Shown piece by piece: positions 36,533-45,859 of a stretch of 64,000 nt of DNA (positions within the stretch are counted from its first letter, which is position 1; each line of letters starts with the position of its first letter). A model generated the notes under the pieces. That model did not search any database, had not been told where the DNA came from, and saw only the letters and a list, made by a program, of their open reading frames with translations. A program made the translations under genes and the position numbers. Source of the DNA: Catalimonadaceae bacterium JC749. Lineage in GTDB: Bacteria; Bacteroidota; Bacteroidia; Cytophagales; Cyclobacteriaceae. The DNA lies in NCBI GenBank assembly GCA_021730635.1, contig JAJNNC010000003.1, positions 372,001-436,000 of the forward strand. Direction: 5' to 3'.

Positions 36533-36787
36533 TTATTCTTCCAAAACGCAACAGCTAAAACCTAACGACCTGACGAATAGTGCAATATTTTCTACTTTCA
36601 CCTTGTCGCCTTCTACCCTCAGAATTTTGTCACAGTCATCCAGATCAACATTAAAAGCATATTGAGGAAAACAATCAAGAAGCCTTTGCAGAAGGTAAGC
36701 TGCTTCGGAAACTTTCTGAATATCAGTCTTAAATACCTCAACCAGGGTTTGAGCAGGCTCGAGTGTATCAGAAATAGAGTTGGCCAT
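36533..36787 (-). CDS. Small HMA-fold-like protein (VFKTDI type)
   Basis: An 84-residue protein resembling heavy-metal-associated domains: VEVFKTDIQKVSEAAYLLQRLL, AFNVDLDDCDKILRVEG and VENIALFVRSLGFSCCVLEE. The DCDKILRV segment and VFKT start are, to my knowledge, typical of a Bacteroidota family of stand-alone HMA-like proteins. No CxxC is present at the usual site; a Cys-Cys pair occurs near the C-terminus. Related in shape to the protein at 33305-33562. Confidence 0.7.
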   Translation of the reverse strand: MANSISDTLEPAQTLVEVFKTDIQKVSEAAYLLQRLLDCFPQYAFNVDLDDCDKILRVEGDKVKVENIALFVRSLGFSCCVLEE

Positions 36788-36949
36788 AGGTGTTTTTCAT
36801 GAATGAAGCCCCAATATAAGCCAGAAACATCGCCAGAAATTGTATGTTTTAGACATCGGTTCTTTTTAAGCACAGGGGTCGGGTGCCTTCGGTGTCAGGT
36901 TATTATATCCCCACACATGCCTTGTCTATGCACTATCGGTGTTCACCCA

Positions 36950-39700
36950 TCATACTGATTGGAAGTCGATGGTAAAGGTAGTGCCCTGGTCTACCTCGCT
37001 GTCTACTGTGATATAGCCCCCGTTATTTTCCACAATTCTCTTTACGATGTATAAGCCAATCCCTGTGCCTTCCACATGCGTATGCAGACGCTTGAACATC
37101 TCAAACATTTTGGCTTGTTGCGCAGGATTTAACCCTAATCCATTGTCTTTTATACTCAACACTGTGCTGCCTTCTTTCCTGTAGGTATTGACCTGAATGA
37201 CCGGGGGCCTATGAGGAAAACGATATTTGACGGCGTTAGACAACAGATTATACAGGATACTTCTGATATTATGTTTACCGTAAAGGATAGAGGCTACTTG
37301 GAAGTCCTCCAAGATAGTAGCTCCGGAGTGGGTAAGCATATCGCTGATGTCTGATTTGACTTCCTCCAGCACTTCCCTGAAAGAAACTTCTTCTACTTTC
37401 TCTTCTATGTTCTTCTGAACCTTACTGATTTCTGTCAGATCAGCAATCGTGGTTTTAAAAATGGTAATAGATCGGGAGATCATCTCCATTACCTTTTCCA
37501 CAGCAGGATTCATCTGATCATTCAGATGCCGGTACAAAGCCAGCGTTAGCCCTTCAATGTTGGCAATGGGAGATTTCAAATCATGGGAGGCCGTATAGAT
37601 AAAATTATCCAGGTCCGCATTCACCTTTTGCAACTCTTTATTCTTCAGAATAAGCTCTTCTTCGGCTATTTTCAAATCATGAATATCGGTATGAGTGCCT
37701 ACCCATAGCATGACTTTGCCTTCTGCATCCTTTTGTGCCAACCCTCTGCTCAGATGCCAGCGGTATTCTCCATCGTATCTTTTGAGACGGTGTTCCGACC
37801 TGAAATCCGTTCCCTGTGCGATAGATTGTTTCCAAAGCTGCACATTGTCTCTATAATCGTCCGGATGTACCACGTTGACCCATCCCCACCCTTTGAGCTC
37901 TTCGAAATTCAGGTGAGTATAATCCATCCAGCGCCGATTATAATAATCAATTTCCCCATTAGGCTGCGCGGTCCATACTTTTTGGGGCATGGCTTCTGCC
38001 AGAAAACGGAAACGCTGTACACTGGCTTTCAAGGCATCTTCTGCCTGCTTCTGCATCGTAATATCTTCATGCTGCACCACGGCATGGGTCACTTTGCCCA
38101 GCGCATCTTTGATGGGAAAAACAGTGACCACCAGATAAATCTGCTTTCCCGTGGGAATTTGTACATGCTGTACTTTGCTTAGATTGTATTCTCCTCTAAA
38201 CTTGGCGATCTTGCCTTCGGTAAATACAGCCTGAATGTCTTTGAAGAAAGGTCGGTTCATCAGGGTTTCGTCCCGGAGAATATTATATTTCCCCAATCCC
38301 AAACTGGCATCTTCCACCCCAAAAAGTCTCATACACGCTTCGTTGACACGAATCTGCGTACCTTCCCCATTAGCGATCCAGGTACTGACGGGGGTTTGAT
38401 CAATGATACTGGAAAGGAAATTCTCCTGCTCGATCAGAGCATCGTTCAGCTCGATGGTTTTGTCCAGTGTCTGCCGGATTTCCTCTTCACTAGCGGCAAG
38501 CTCCTCATTCTTTTGCGCCAGCTCTTTGTTTAAATTTTTCAACTTGTCACGCGACATCACATGGTCGGTCACTTCTACCCCATACATAATTACCCCATCA
38601 ATGGCTCCAGTAAGATCTCTGTAAGGCGCATAAATAAAATCGAAGTAGGCCAGTTCCTGAACTCCGTTGTTCTGGCGGTCGATATGAGCTGGAAATTCAT
38701 GCTTTATGACAGATTCTCCGGTGTCGTATACATTTTCAACAATGTCAAAATAACCTTGTCCCTCCAGTTCAGGCAAAGCTTCCCGCATAGTTTTGCCGAT
38801 GACAGGCCGATGGCCCCACAACTGGCTGAAGGTAGCATTAAACAGCTCTACCCGGCCTTCCCGGCCTCGAAAGATACCGATGAGTGCCGGTACCTGCATA
38901 AACAGGTTGTGCAGTGCCTCTTTTTGTTCTTCCAAAAGGACAGTACGCTCGCTAACCCTTCTTTCCAGGTCATGATTCAACGCAATGAGACATTCCTCCG
39001 TGCTTCTTAAATCCTGCAAAGCGGTAGCCAGATCCTGATTCTTAATGTGTACTTCCCGTTCTGCCTGCCGTACCGTTGACAAATCCCGGATACTTCTGTA
39101 ATAAGCACTCATAGCCACTATAAGGGCCAGCATGGAAAAAACAATAATCATGGGAGGAGCGCTGCGAACGTACCAATTGTTTTGCAGGTTTCTTGCTTTT
39201 AGCAGACTTTGTTCTTCTGCTTCCATCCGGTTGACCAATGCCCGGATCTTTTCCATCACCTGCCCCCCTTTCTCTATCAGCCGGGTATCATAAACCTTAC
39301 CTTCCCGCAAGCTTTCTATTTCCTCACGAATGATATCATATTTCATTCTGATCAAAGTTTGCAAAGTATCCAATCGGATTTGCTGGCTGGGATTATCCCT
39401 TGTCATGGACACCAGCGATTGATACTCTTTCACAACCCGCTGGTAGGAATTGTGATAAGGCGCTAAGAAAGCTTCATTGCGTGTTAAGAAAAACCCTCTT
39501 TGCCCTGTTTCAGCATCTTTGATCAGCGAAATAATCTGCTCCAGGTTAATAATAACATCCTGCGTGTGGTCTACCTCTTCACCGGCATCAATCAGGCGGG
39601 TCACCTGGCGGTAAGAAAGGAAAGCCATGAGCAAAAGGATAAGCATGGCTATAGGAAATCCGATTCTCAATCCCCTACTGAAGGAATCATCGTATTTCAT
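36950..39700 (-). CDS. CHASE3/PAS sensor histidine kinase
   Basis: A 916-residue membrane kinase. TM1 is at about 15-35, a CHASE3-type periplasmic helical domain follows (DVIINLEQIISLIKDAETGQRGFFLT is the family signature), TM2 is at about 185-205, then coiled coil, at least three PAS domains with PAC-like ends (YGVEVTD, VQHEDITMQKQ, GTHTDIHD), and the kinase core: H706 in YTASHDLKSPIAN and an ATPase domain with DNGLGL and GTGIGLYIVK. No receiver is fused. The CHASE3 ligand is unknown. A lone receiver gene lies 5.5 kb away and could be a partner, though nothing shows it. Confidence 0.93.
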   Translation of the reverse strand: MKYDDSFSRGLRIGFPIAMLILLLMAFLSYRQVTRLIDAGEEVDHTQDVIINLEQIISLIKDAETGQRGFFLTRNEAFLAPYHNSYQRVVKEYQSLVSMTRDNPSQQIRLDTLQTLIRMKYDIIREEIESLREGKVYDTRLIEKGGQVMEKIRALVNRMEAEEQSLLKARNLQNNWYVRSAPPMIIVFSMLALIVAMSAYYRSIRDLSTVRQAEREVHIKNQDLATALQDLRSTEECLIALNHDLERRVSERTVLLEEQKEALHNLFMQVPALIGIFRGREGRVELFNATFSQLWGHRPVIGKTMREALPELEGQGYFDIVENVYDTGESVIKHEFPAHIDRQNNGVQELAYFDFIYAPYRDLTGAIDGVIMYGVEVTDHVMSRDKLKNLNKELAQKNEELAASEEEIRQTLDKTIELNDALIEQENFLSSIIDQTPVSTWIANGEGTQIRVNEACMRLFGVEDASLGLGKYNILRDETLMNRPFFKDIQAVFTEGKIAKFRGEYNLSKVQHVQIPTGKQIYLVVTVFPIKDALGKVTHAVVQHEDITMQKQAEDALKASVQRFRFLAEAMPQKVWTAQPNGEIDYYNRRWMDYTHLNFEELKGWGWVNVVHPDDYRDNVQLWKQSIAQGTDFRSEHRLKRYDGEYRWHLSRGLAQKDAEGKVMLWVGTHTDIHDLKIAEEELILKNKELQKVNADLDNFIYTASHDLKSPIANIEGLTLALYRHLNDQMNPAVEKVMEMISRSITIFKTTIADLTEISKVQKNIEEKVEEVSFREVLEEVKSDISDMLTHSGATILEDFQVASILYGKHNIRSILYNLLSNAVKYRFPHRPPVIQVNTYRKEGSTVLSIKDNGLGLNPAQQAKMFEMFKRLHTHVEGTGIGLYIVKRIVENNGGYITVDSEVDQGTTFTIDFQSV

Positions 39701-40038
39701 TGATTTTACACCATTAAAAACTTGTTAAAAAATAGATAATATTCCGGATAGAGTTCATCTTTTGTAGTAAAGCAAAAAATTCCTAAAAGTATCTGCCTAC
39801 GATCGCGCATCATTGAAAGAATGATAAAATTGGTACTTGTGAACCAGCTTTCCAGAAGCATTACCCTCTAACCATTAAAAACCATAGCCGGAAAGATAAA
39901 GCCTAACGAGCAGAAATACTATTGAATCATTCATTAACTATTCCCATAGGAATCAGCAATTTATCTACTCTGTGATCCTTCATGATAGAAAACAGAAAGA
40001 TATTCTTCCCCGCGCTTCTGTTTTTTTATGCTCCCCCT
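39701..40038. other. Intergenic region between kinase and cytochrome gene
   Basis: About 340 bases containing a small hairpin (ATCATT/AATGAT, 39809-39825) and a weaker one followed by Ts near 40020. A 61-residue plus-strand ORF with a signal-like start runs into the cytochrome gene on the opposite strand and is not listed as a gene. Confidence 0.45.
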
Positions 40039-43000
40039 TCATTGCAGGCTCAACAGGTAAGAAAGCAGGGCATTAAAATCAGCCTGAGAAAGTCTTTCTC
40101 CAAAATTATCCGGCATCAGGGTATAATCGGAAGCTTTGCGTTCAGCTATCTCTTCTTTAGGTACTGAAAACTCCTGGCCTGCCATATTGGCGAAGACCAT
40201 TACTTCCCCTTCGTCGCGGCGGTACAGGCCACTCATGACCTTGCCGTCTTTCATTTCAATCGTGTAGTTTTTGAAAGCCTCTGAAATATTGCGGTTAGGG
40301 TCCAATATCTTGGTGGCCAGAGCCTGTGCGCCCCAGTGTCCTACACCGGTAAGCTGGGGCCCTACCAGGCCTCCTTCATTTCCTACCTGATGGCAGGGTG
40401 AACAGTGCTGCACAAAGACGGCATGACCACTGTCGATCAGCGCCTCATCCCTTTTAAAATTAGCAATACGCTCCTGGATCAAGGCTTCTTTTTCTTCACT
40501 CACAGAGGTCAGATCCGCCGTAAGGGTTTCCCATTCTTTTTGTTGGGCCGCCGTGATGTTGAGCCGTAATCTTTCTTCTATTCTGGGTTCTACCAGCGTG
40601 CGTGGAAAGATCTCGCCGTTCTTTACTTTTGTAAAGATAATATCCCTGCCCTGTACAGAACCTGCCAGGGCCATCACTACTTCTGTCTGCAAATCAGGAG
40701 AAAGGTTTTTCAGGCCAGCCAGCACTTCCCGGGTAGCGGGAGAGGAAAATTCTCCTAAGATGCTCACCAGCTGTTTCTTCAGTGGCAACGGCTGGTTTTC
40801 ATCCTGCAAGCGTGCTTCTATCATAGCTATGTTCTTTTGCGGAGCCATCTGAAGCAATGCCCGGGCTGCCGCCGCTTGTACGCCAGGGTCTATGCCTTCC
40901 TGTTGCAGGCTCGTTCGGATAGCAGGTTCCAGCGCAGTGAGCTTGTATTTACCAGCCAGGTTAATGGCCAGCTGTTGCTGTGCGGCTGCCTGGGCTGGTG
41001 TTTTAGAAGTGTCGGCAACTACCTGTCCGGACTCAGCAGGAAAATACTGACGCAGTATATCTTCCGCCAGCTGTTGCCCCCATTGTACCAGGGGTGCCGG
41101 CTCTTTACCACCTCTTTGTGCGATGCCCTGCTGCATGGCAGAAAACAGCTCATATGCCCCATCCACATCGTCGGCTGCCCGTTGCTGGGCCATGCGGATC
41201 GCTGCCCTCATTTGCCCTTCCGGGACAAATCGGGCTATGTGTTGCCATACAATGTCGCTTCGCTCTTCAGGTACACTATGGGAGGATACAAAACTCAGCA
41301 AGTAGCTACCCGCGTTAGCGTTGTTAACCCCTGTCATCACATCGGCCAGTGTGGCGGCCTCTTCCTCGCTCCAGGTGCCCGCCACCACCTGCTCGGTCAT
41401 CTCTTCTTCCCGCAACAGATTGCGCAGACACAAACGGGTCGTAAAGCTTAGGTGAGAATCCTGTTCGGGAATGGTGAGCCGGTAAGCCAGCAGCGTTTTC
41501 AGCGTTTCCATATCAGGATAGGCACCCATGGCTTCCACAGCCACCCGCTGTACATGGGGATTACTGTCTTGCAGCGCTTTGGCGATGAGTGGATAGAACT
41601 GAGGTTCCGCCTCTCTCTCCCGGAGAATGCGTAGGTTGTGTACCCTCACAACAGGGTCTGAATGTTGAGCAGCCGCCTGTATTATGTCATCCGGCAAGGC
41701 TTCCAAACGATGTAATACCCATAAAGCTTGTATATACTGACGGGTAGGGGTATCCTGGTTACGCAACAGGGCTTCCACAGGCTGGACGGCAGACTGTCCG
41801 ATACGCTCCACGAGCTGATCTGCCGCCATCATTCTGATACCCAGATTATCGCCATCCAGGGCAGCGATGAGCCCCTCTACCGAAGCAGTAGCCAAATTCA
41901 CGTTTTCAGCCTCTTTGTCTGTTCCTTTGTAGGTAATACGCCAGATTCTACCCCTGACTCTATCTCTTTTAGGATGATCCAGCGGCACCTCGTAATGGCC
42001 GATGATGCTGTTGTAGAAGTCAGCCACATAGATAGCACCGTCGGGGCCCATTTTTACATCTACCGGCCGGAACCATGGATCTTCGCTCTTTACAAAATCC
42101 GTCTCGGCTTTAGCGACAGGCGTGGAACCCTGAAACCCAAAAGAATTGCGGTGAATACGGCAGGTGACCACATCGCCTATATAAAAATTTTGCCGGTATT
42201 CTTCCGGAAACTGGGTGCCGGAATAATAGGTAATTCCCGACAGGGCTGTAGATTCCTCTCCATGCGGCTTGGTATCAGGGGCAAAGCCAATGCCTTCCGG
42301 TTTCTTGCCGAAGTGAGGGTAATCAGCCCCCCGGATGAGCTGGTAGATAGGAGACGTATGACAATCGGTAGAATAGATATATCCCCACTCGTCATAGGCC
42401 AGACCAAAAGGATTTACCTGTCCGTAGGTCATCTGCTCCACACGGCTACCATCCGGACGGAAGCGAAAAGTATTACCCGACACCATGCGGATAGAATCTC
42501 CATCGTCGCCTGCCACTACAGAAGTATTGGTAAAGCCATGACAGGCATAAACCCAGCCGTCATAGCCTCTGGTAAAATTGTTGACCATGCCGTGGGTATC
42601 CTGATGCCCGAAGGGCCCTAGCACGACCTCGCTTTGATCAGCCTGATCATCGCCATTCGTATCAGTCATACGGTACAGACTGGGAATGCTATAGGCCAGC
42701 ACGGCCTGGGTGATGGGCAATACACCAATAGGAATATTTAAGGTGTCTTCATAGTGAACAAACTGATCGGCCTTACCATCCTGATCCGTATCTGCCAGCA
42801 CAGAAAGCCGGTCGGCTCCCTTACCCGGCTTGGCAGCAAAAGGATACTCATGCGACTGGGTGACCCAAAGCCTGCCCTGGGCATCAAAGGCAATATTCAT
42901 GGGCTTGCCGATATCCGGTTCAGAGGCAAAAAGCTCTATCTGAAAACCTTCCGGCAGTTTGAACCCCGCCTGCTCTTCTTCGGGTGTGCGCGCTTCCGTG

Positions 43001-43152
43001 CTTCTGATATGTTCGCTGAATTTCTCTCCGCTGTACAGGCTATCTTGGGGGGCTTCCGAGCCCGCTTCTTCGTGAGGCGTTCCACATCCCGTTGATATAT
43101 ACACTAACAAACAGGTATAAAGCAGTACGCTTGGTACCTTTTTAATTTTCAT
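40039..43152 (-). CDS. PVC-type cytochrome c / membrane-bound dehydrogenase domain lipoprotein
   Basis: A 1037-residue exported protein. A lipoprotein signal (STGC) is followed by a beta-propeller of the membrane-bound dehydrogenase type (FQIELFASEPDIGKPMNIAFDAQGRLWVTQSHEYP), many HEAT-like helical repeats in the middle (roughly 430-850), and a C-terminal cytochrome c domain with CxxCH at VQHCSPCHQVG and a Met-containing distal segment. The architecture matches the PVC-type heme-binding family often associated with polysaccharide use. It likely works as a periplasmic electron-transferring dehydrogenase; the substrate is unknown. The sulfatase gene lies 370 bases away on the same strand. Confidence 0.88.
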   Translation of the reverse strand: MKIKKVPSVLLYTCLLVYISTGCGTPHEEAGSEAPQDSLYSGEKFSEHIRSTEARTPEEEQAGFKLPEGFQIELFASEPDIGKPMNIAFDAQGRLWVTQSHEYPFAAKPGKGADRLSVLADTDQDGKADQFVHYEDTLNIPIGVLPITQAVLAYSIPSLYRMTDTNGDDQADQSEVVLGPFGHQDTHGMVNNFTRGYDGWVYACHGFTNTSVVAGDDGDSIRMVSGNTFRFRPDGSRVEQMTYGQVNPFGLAYDEWGYIYSTDCHTSPIYQLIRGADYPHFGKKPEGIGFAPDTKPHGEESTALSGITYYSGTQFPEEYRQNFYIGDVVTCRIHRNSFGFQGSTPVAKAETDFVKSEDPWFRPVDVKMGPDGAIYVADFYNSIIGHYEVPLDHPKRDRVRGRIWRITYKGTDKEAENVNLATASVEGLIAALDGDNLGIRMMAADQLVERIGQSAVQPVEALLRNQDTPTRQYIQALWVLHRLEALPDDIIQAAAQHSDPVVRVHNLRILREREAEPQFYPLIAKALQDSNPHVQRVAVEAMGAYPDMETLKTLLAYRLTIPEQDSHLSFTTRLCLRNLLREEEMTEQVVAGTWSEEEAATLADVMTGVNNANAGSYLLSFVSSHSVPEERSDIVWQHIARFVPEGQMRAAIRMAQQRAADDVDGAYELFSAMQQGIAQRGGKEPAPLVQWGQQLAEDILRQYFPAESGQVVADTSKTPAQAAAQQQLAINLAGKYKLTALEPAIRTSLQQEGIDPGVQAAAARALLQMAPQKNIAMIEARLQDENQPLPLKKQLVSILGEFSSPATREVLAGLKNLSPDLQTEVVMALAGSVQGRDIIFTKVKNGEIFPRTLVEPRIEERLRLNITAAQQKEWETLTADLTSVSEEKEALIQERIANFKRDEALIDSGHAVFVQHCSPCHQVGNEGGLVGPQLTGVGHWGAQALATKILDPNRNISEAFKNYTIEMKDGKVMSGLYRRDEGEVMVFANMAGQEFSVPKEEIAERKASDYTLMPDNFGERLSQADFNALLSYLLSLQ

Positions 43153-43522
43153 AAGTTTCGTTTTAGGTTAGATATAGTGAGTTGAGCTTAGCGGTGGGAT
43201 CATGATCAAAAAGTTTTGAACCCTTTTGCCTCTCAGGGAATAGAAGAGCGATCATTAAAAAATCAAGGCAATCCATTGGACAAAAGAAGTAAAGCGAACT
43301 ATCAGATTTTGTATTAGTATTTATTTCAGAAATATATCGTATCTGCCGAAAAAAGAAAAACCTCTTCAGTGAATTTCCTGAATAAAATGAAAGGGCAGAC
43401 AGGCCACTTTGGCAGCATTTATTGAATGCGATAACTATGAAAGCCTAAGCTAAGGGAATGTACGTATTCTATGGGTGAGCTTTCCTGGCAAGCCATCATT
43501 CTGTAGCTTCTGCTTATCATCT
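43153..43522. other. Intergenic region between sulfatase and cytochrome genes
   Basis: About 370 bases; both flanking genes are on the minus strand. Apart from a weak terminator for the sulfatase (43351-43384), no gene or clear promoter was seen. Confidence 0.45.
43351..43384 (-). terminator. Weak terminator of the sulfatase gene
   Basis: On the minus strand TTCAG and CTGAA (43384-43367) make a five-pair stem followed by GAGG and then TTTTTCTTTTTT. The stem is short, about 140 bases after the sulfatase stop. Confidence 0.35.
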
Positions 43523-45109
43523 TCATTTTTTGCTTGTTGCTGACTGTAGCGTTTCTTTCAAAAGTACCTCCAACTGTTCTGCTATGTCGGGATGCTTACG
43601 GTAAACATTTTTCTTTTGTGTTGGGTCTGTTTCCAGGTTGTAGAGCTGTGCCGGAGGTGCCTCTTCCTTGATTTTACCATTCCTGACATCACTGTTGAGC
43701 TGTCCTGTCAGCAGATGAGCGGCAGCCCCTGCTAAAGAATGTTCTCCGATTTTTGTGCCGGTAAAGCCTCCCTCTCCCTGGGCAGGAATATACATCCATT
43801 TCCCTTTTCGTATGGAAAGATGTGTCTGCTGGGAAGGGCTGATCACCAGATGATCTCTGATAGGTGTTTGGGGCGATCCTGTCAGTGCAGGCAGCATATT
43901 ATAGCTATCAGGACCTTCGTTTGCGGCCAGAGGCCGCTCCACCAACGCTGCCAGGGTGGCCAGGAAATCTACGTTTGAAAGCAATTCGTTTGAGGTGGTT
44001 CCTGCCGGAATCTTTCCGGGCCAACGGGCGATGAAAGGCACTCGATGACCACCTTCCCAGGCGCCAAATTTAAAGCCAAGCAGGTCACTATTCAGTTTGT
44101 GGCCTGCTTTCCATGCGTCTTGTCCTCCCTGATTCAGCATACCTCCATTGTCGCTGGTCAGGATCACCAGTGTATTGTTAGCCAGTCCTTCTTCTTCCAG
44201 CGTGGCCAGCACTTCGCCAATCATCCAGTCCAGTTCATGAATAAAATCTCCATATCGGCCAGCCTCACTCGTGCCAATAAAGCGTGGAGCAGGTGTAAAA
44301 GGATGATGTATATTGGTGGTGGCAAAATAAAGAAAGAAGGGTTCCTGTTTATGCGCTTTGATCCAGTCAATGGCTTTATCTTTCAGGGTGGTGCCCACCG
44401 TCCGGTCGTCAAAAAGAAAATGAGCAGCCCTACCGCCTCCAATAGCCTCCATCCCAAATTTTTCCGGAAAATACCGTGTCTCTGCCTGTTCTTCATACAC
44501 TAAAGGATCATCGGATGTTAACCCCACCACTGTATGATTTTCTACAAATACGAAGGGAGGATGGCTGTTCAACACTGGTACGCCGAAGTAATAGTCGAAC
44601 CCCAGTTCAAGAGGGCCTGGTTTGAGCGCTTTATTCCAGTCCACGGGATATGATTTACCAAACCCCAAATGCCATTTTCCTATGGCTGCTGTGGCATAGC
44701 CCGCTTCTTTCATCAGCCTGGCTACCGTCATCCGGGCTGTATCTAGCACCAGGGTATCTTTTAAAAAGACAGGAAACCAGAAGTTGATACGACTGGGATA
44801 CTGACCGGTCATCAGCGCATACCGGGAAGGGGAACACACTGCAGAAGCTGAATGGGCATCCATAAATTTACGTCCCTGCTGAGCCAGTCGGTCAATGTGT
44901 GGCGTTTTCACTTGAGTAGCCCCGTAGCATCCGACATCGCCATAGCCTAAATCATCTACATTGATCAGCACAACGTTAGGTTTTTCTGATGGCATTTTCT
45001 GCTGGGCAGCGGCTTGAAAATAGCAGATACCCAACAAAAGCAAGGTGATCAGTGTGTAACGACCATAAGGTTTCAGAGAGGAGTTCATTGGAGATTGGGT
45101 CATGTGCAT
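43523..45109 (-). CDS. Exported arylsulfatase
   Basis: A formylglycine-dependent type I sulfatase of 528 residues. The maturation motif is C92-S-P-S-R (C-x-P-S-R), Asp52-Asp53 in INVDDLGYGD coordinate the metal, and HLGFGK plus LTSDNGG are further family motifs. A signal peptide (ends near AAAQ) directs it to the periplasm or surface, where it removes sulfate esters from polysaccharides or aryl compounds. The first Met is used; Met8 at 45088 is an alternative start. No anaerobic or FGE-type maturase gene is in view. It is unlinked from the cytochrome gene by its own terminator. Confidence 0.94.
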   Translation of the reverse strand: MHMTQSPMNSSLKPYGRYTLITLLLLGICYFQAAAQQKMPSEKPNVVLINVDDLGYGDVGCYGATQVKTPHIDRLAQQGRKFMDAHSASAVCSPSRYALMTGQYPSRINFWFPVFLKDTLVLDTARMTVARLMKEAGYATAAIGKWHLGFGKSYPVDWNKALKPGPLELGFDYYFGVPVLNSHPPFVFVENHTVVGLTSDDPLVYEEQAETRYFPEKFGMEAIGGGRAAHFLFDDRTVGTTLKDKAIDWIKAHKQEPFFLYFATTNIHHPFTPAPRFIGTSEAGRYGDFIHELDWMIGEVLATLEEEGLANNTLVILTSDNGGMLNQGGQDAWKAGHKLNSDLLGFKFGAWEGGHRVPFIARWPGKIPAGTTSNELLSNVDFLATLAALVERPLAANEGPDSYNMLPALTGSPQTPIRDHLVISPSQQTHLSIRKGKWMYIPAQGEGGFTGTKIGEHSLAGAAAHLLTGQLNSDVRNGKIKEEAPPAQLYNLETDPTQKKNVYRKHPDIAEQLEVLLKETLQSATSKK

Positions 45110-45233
45110 CCGTTCATTGTTTTGCCTACTTAATAGTGCTCAGGTAGTCTTCAGGCTGCCTGTTTGGCCTCTGTGTTTCGTGGAGAAAGGAAAAGTCCTT
45201 AACCTCCAAAAACGGCCTCCTGAAGAGCTTCCT

Positions 45234-45638
45234 CTATGTATTTTCCATGTGCTGTTTGATCTGCTGTAATTGTTCTTCACTGAGTGGCTTGTTGAAAAAT
45301 CCTGTGACAAAAGGATACTTTGCAGAGAGATCCTGATCCTTTCGCATCATGGAGCTGGTTAGCACCACCAGCTTCGTATCCGGGAAATGTACTGCAAATT
45401 TTTCGGCATATAACTGCATAAATTCATAACCACTGATCAGCGGCATATTCAGATCCAGGAAGATAAGATGGGGAAAGTGATCCGGGTCAATCAACAGATC
45501 TTCCAGATACCGGAAAGCGCTCTCTCCATTTTCTTTGACCACAACAGATTGAGCAGACAGTACATCCTCAATCAGGTACTGCAACAGCATCGCAGCTATT
45601 TCATCATCTTCAATGATGAGAATGTTATTTATTTTCAT
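45234..45638 (-). CDS. Stand-alone response regulator receiver
   Basis: A 134-residue single receiver domain. Acidic pair at ILIIEDDEIAAM, phospho-acceptor Asp in LIFLDLNMPLISG, Thr/Ser switch in VVLTSSMM and Lys in FFNKPL are all in place. It has no output domain, so it must act on another protein or as a phosphate sink. It is alone, with no kinase adjacent; the nearest is the CHASE3 kinase 5.5 kb away. Confidence 0.92.
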   Translation of the reverse strand: MKINNILIIEDDEIAAMLLQYLIEDVLSAQSVVVKENGESAFRYLEDLLIDPDHFPHLIFLDLNMPLISGYEFMQLYAEKFAVHFPDTKLVVLTSSMMRKDQDLSAKYPFVTGFFNKPLSEEQLQQIKQHMENT

Positions 45639-45859
45639 ACTCTATTGAAAAAATGGCCCCCTAACTGACTCACCTGTATAAAACAGGAATGACAGAAACC
45701 AGTAGGCAAAAAAACAACAAAAAAACATTATAAAACAAATAAAAGTGTAAGACCGCTACGCTGTCATGCTCCCCTCACCATAACAACATTCCATGTAGAC
45801 GCAGGTTATTATAGTATTAGATTACTGTTTGCAGTATTACTCAGATAATTCATTTCGAT

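Noticed and set aside
36337-36558. 73-codon plus-strand ORF after the small lipoprotein
   Set aside because: It spans a strong terminator hairpin, which explains the sequence better than coding does.
39982-40167. Plus-strand ORF with signal-peptide-like start next to the cytochrome gene
   Set aside because: It overlaps the end of a clear minus-strand gene for most of its length, and the product after the signal-like part shows no sense; likely chance.
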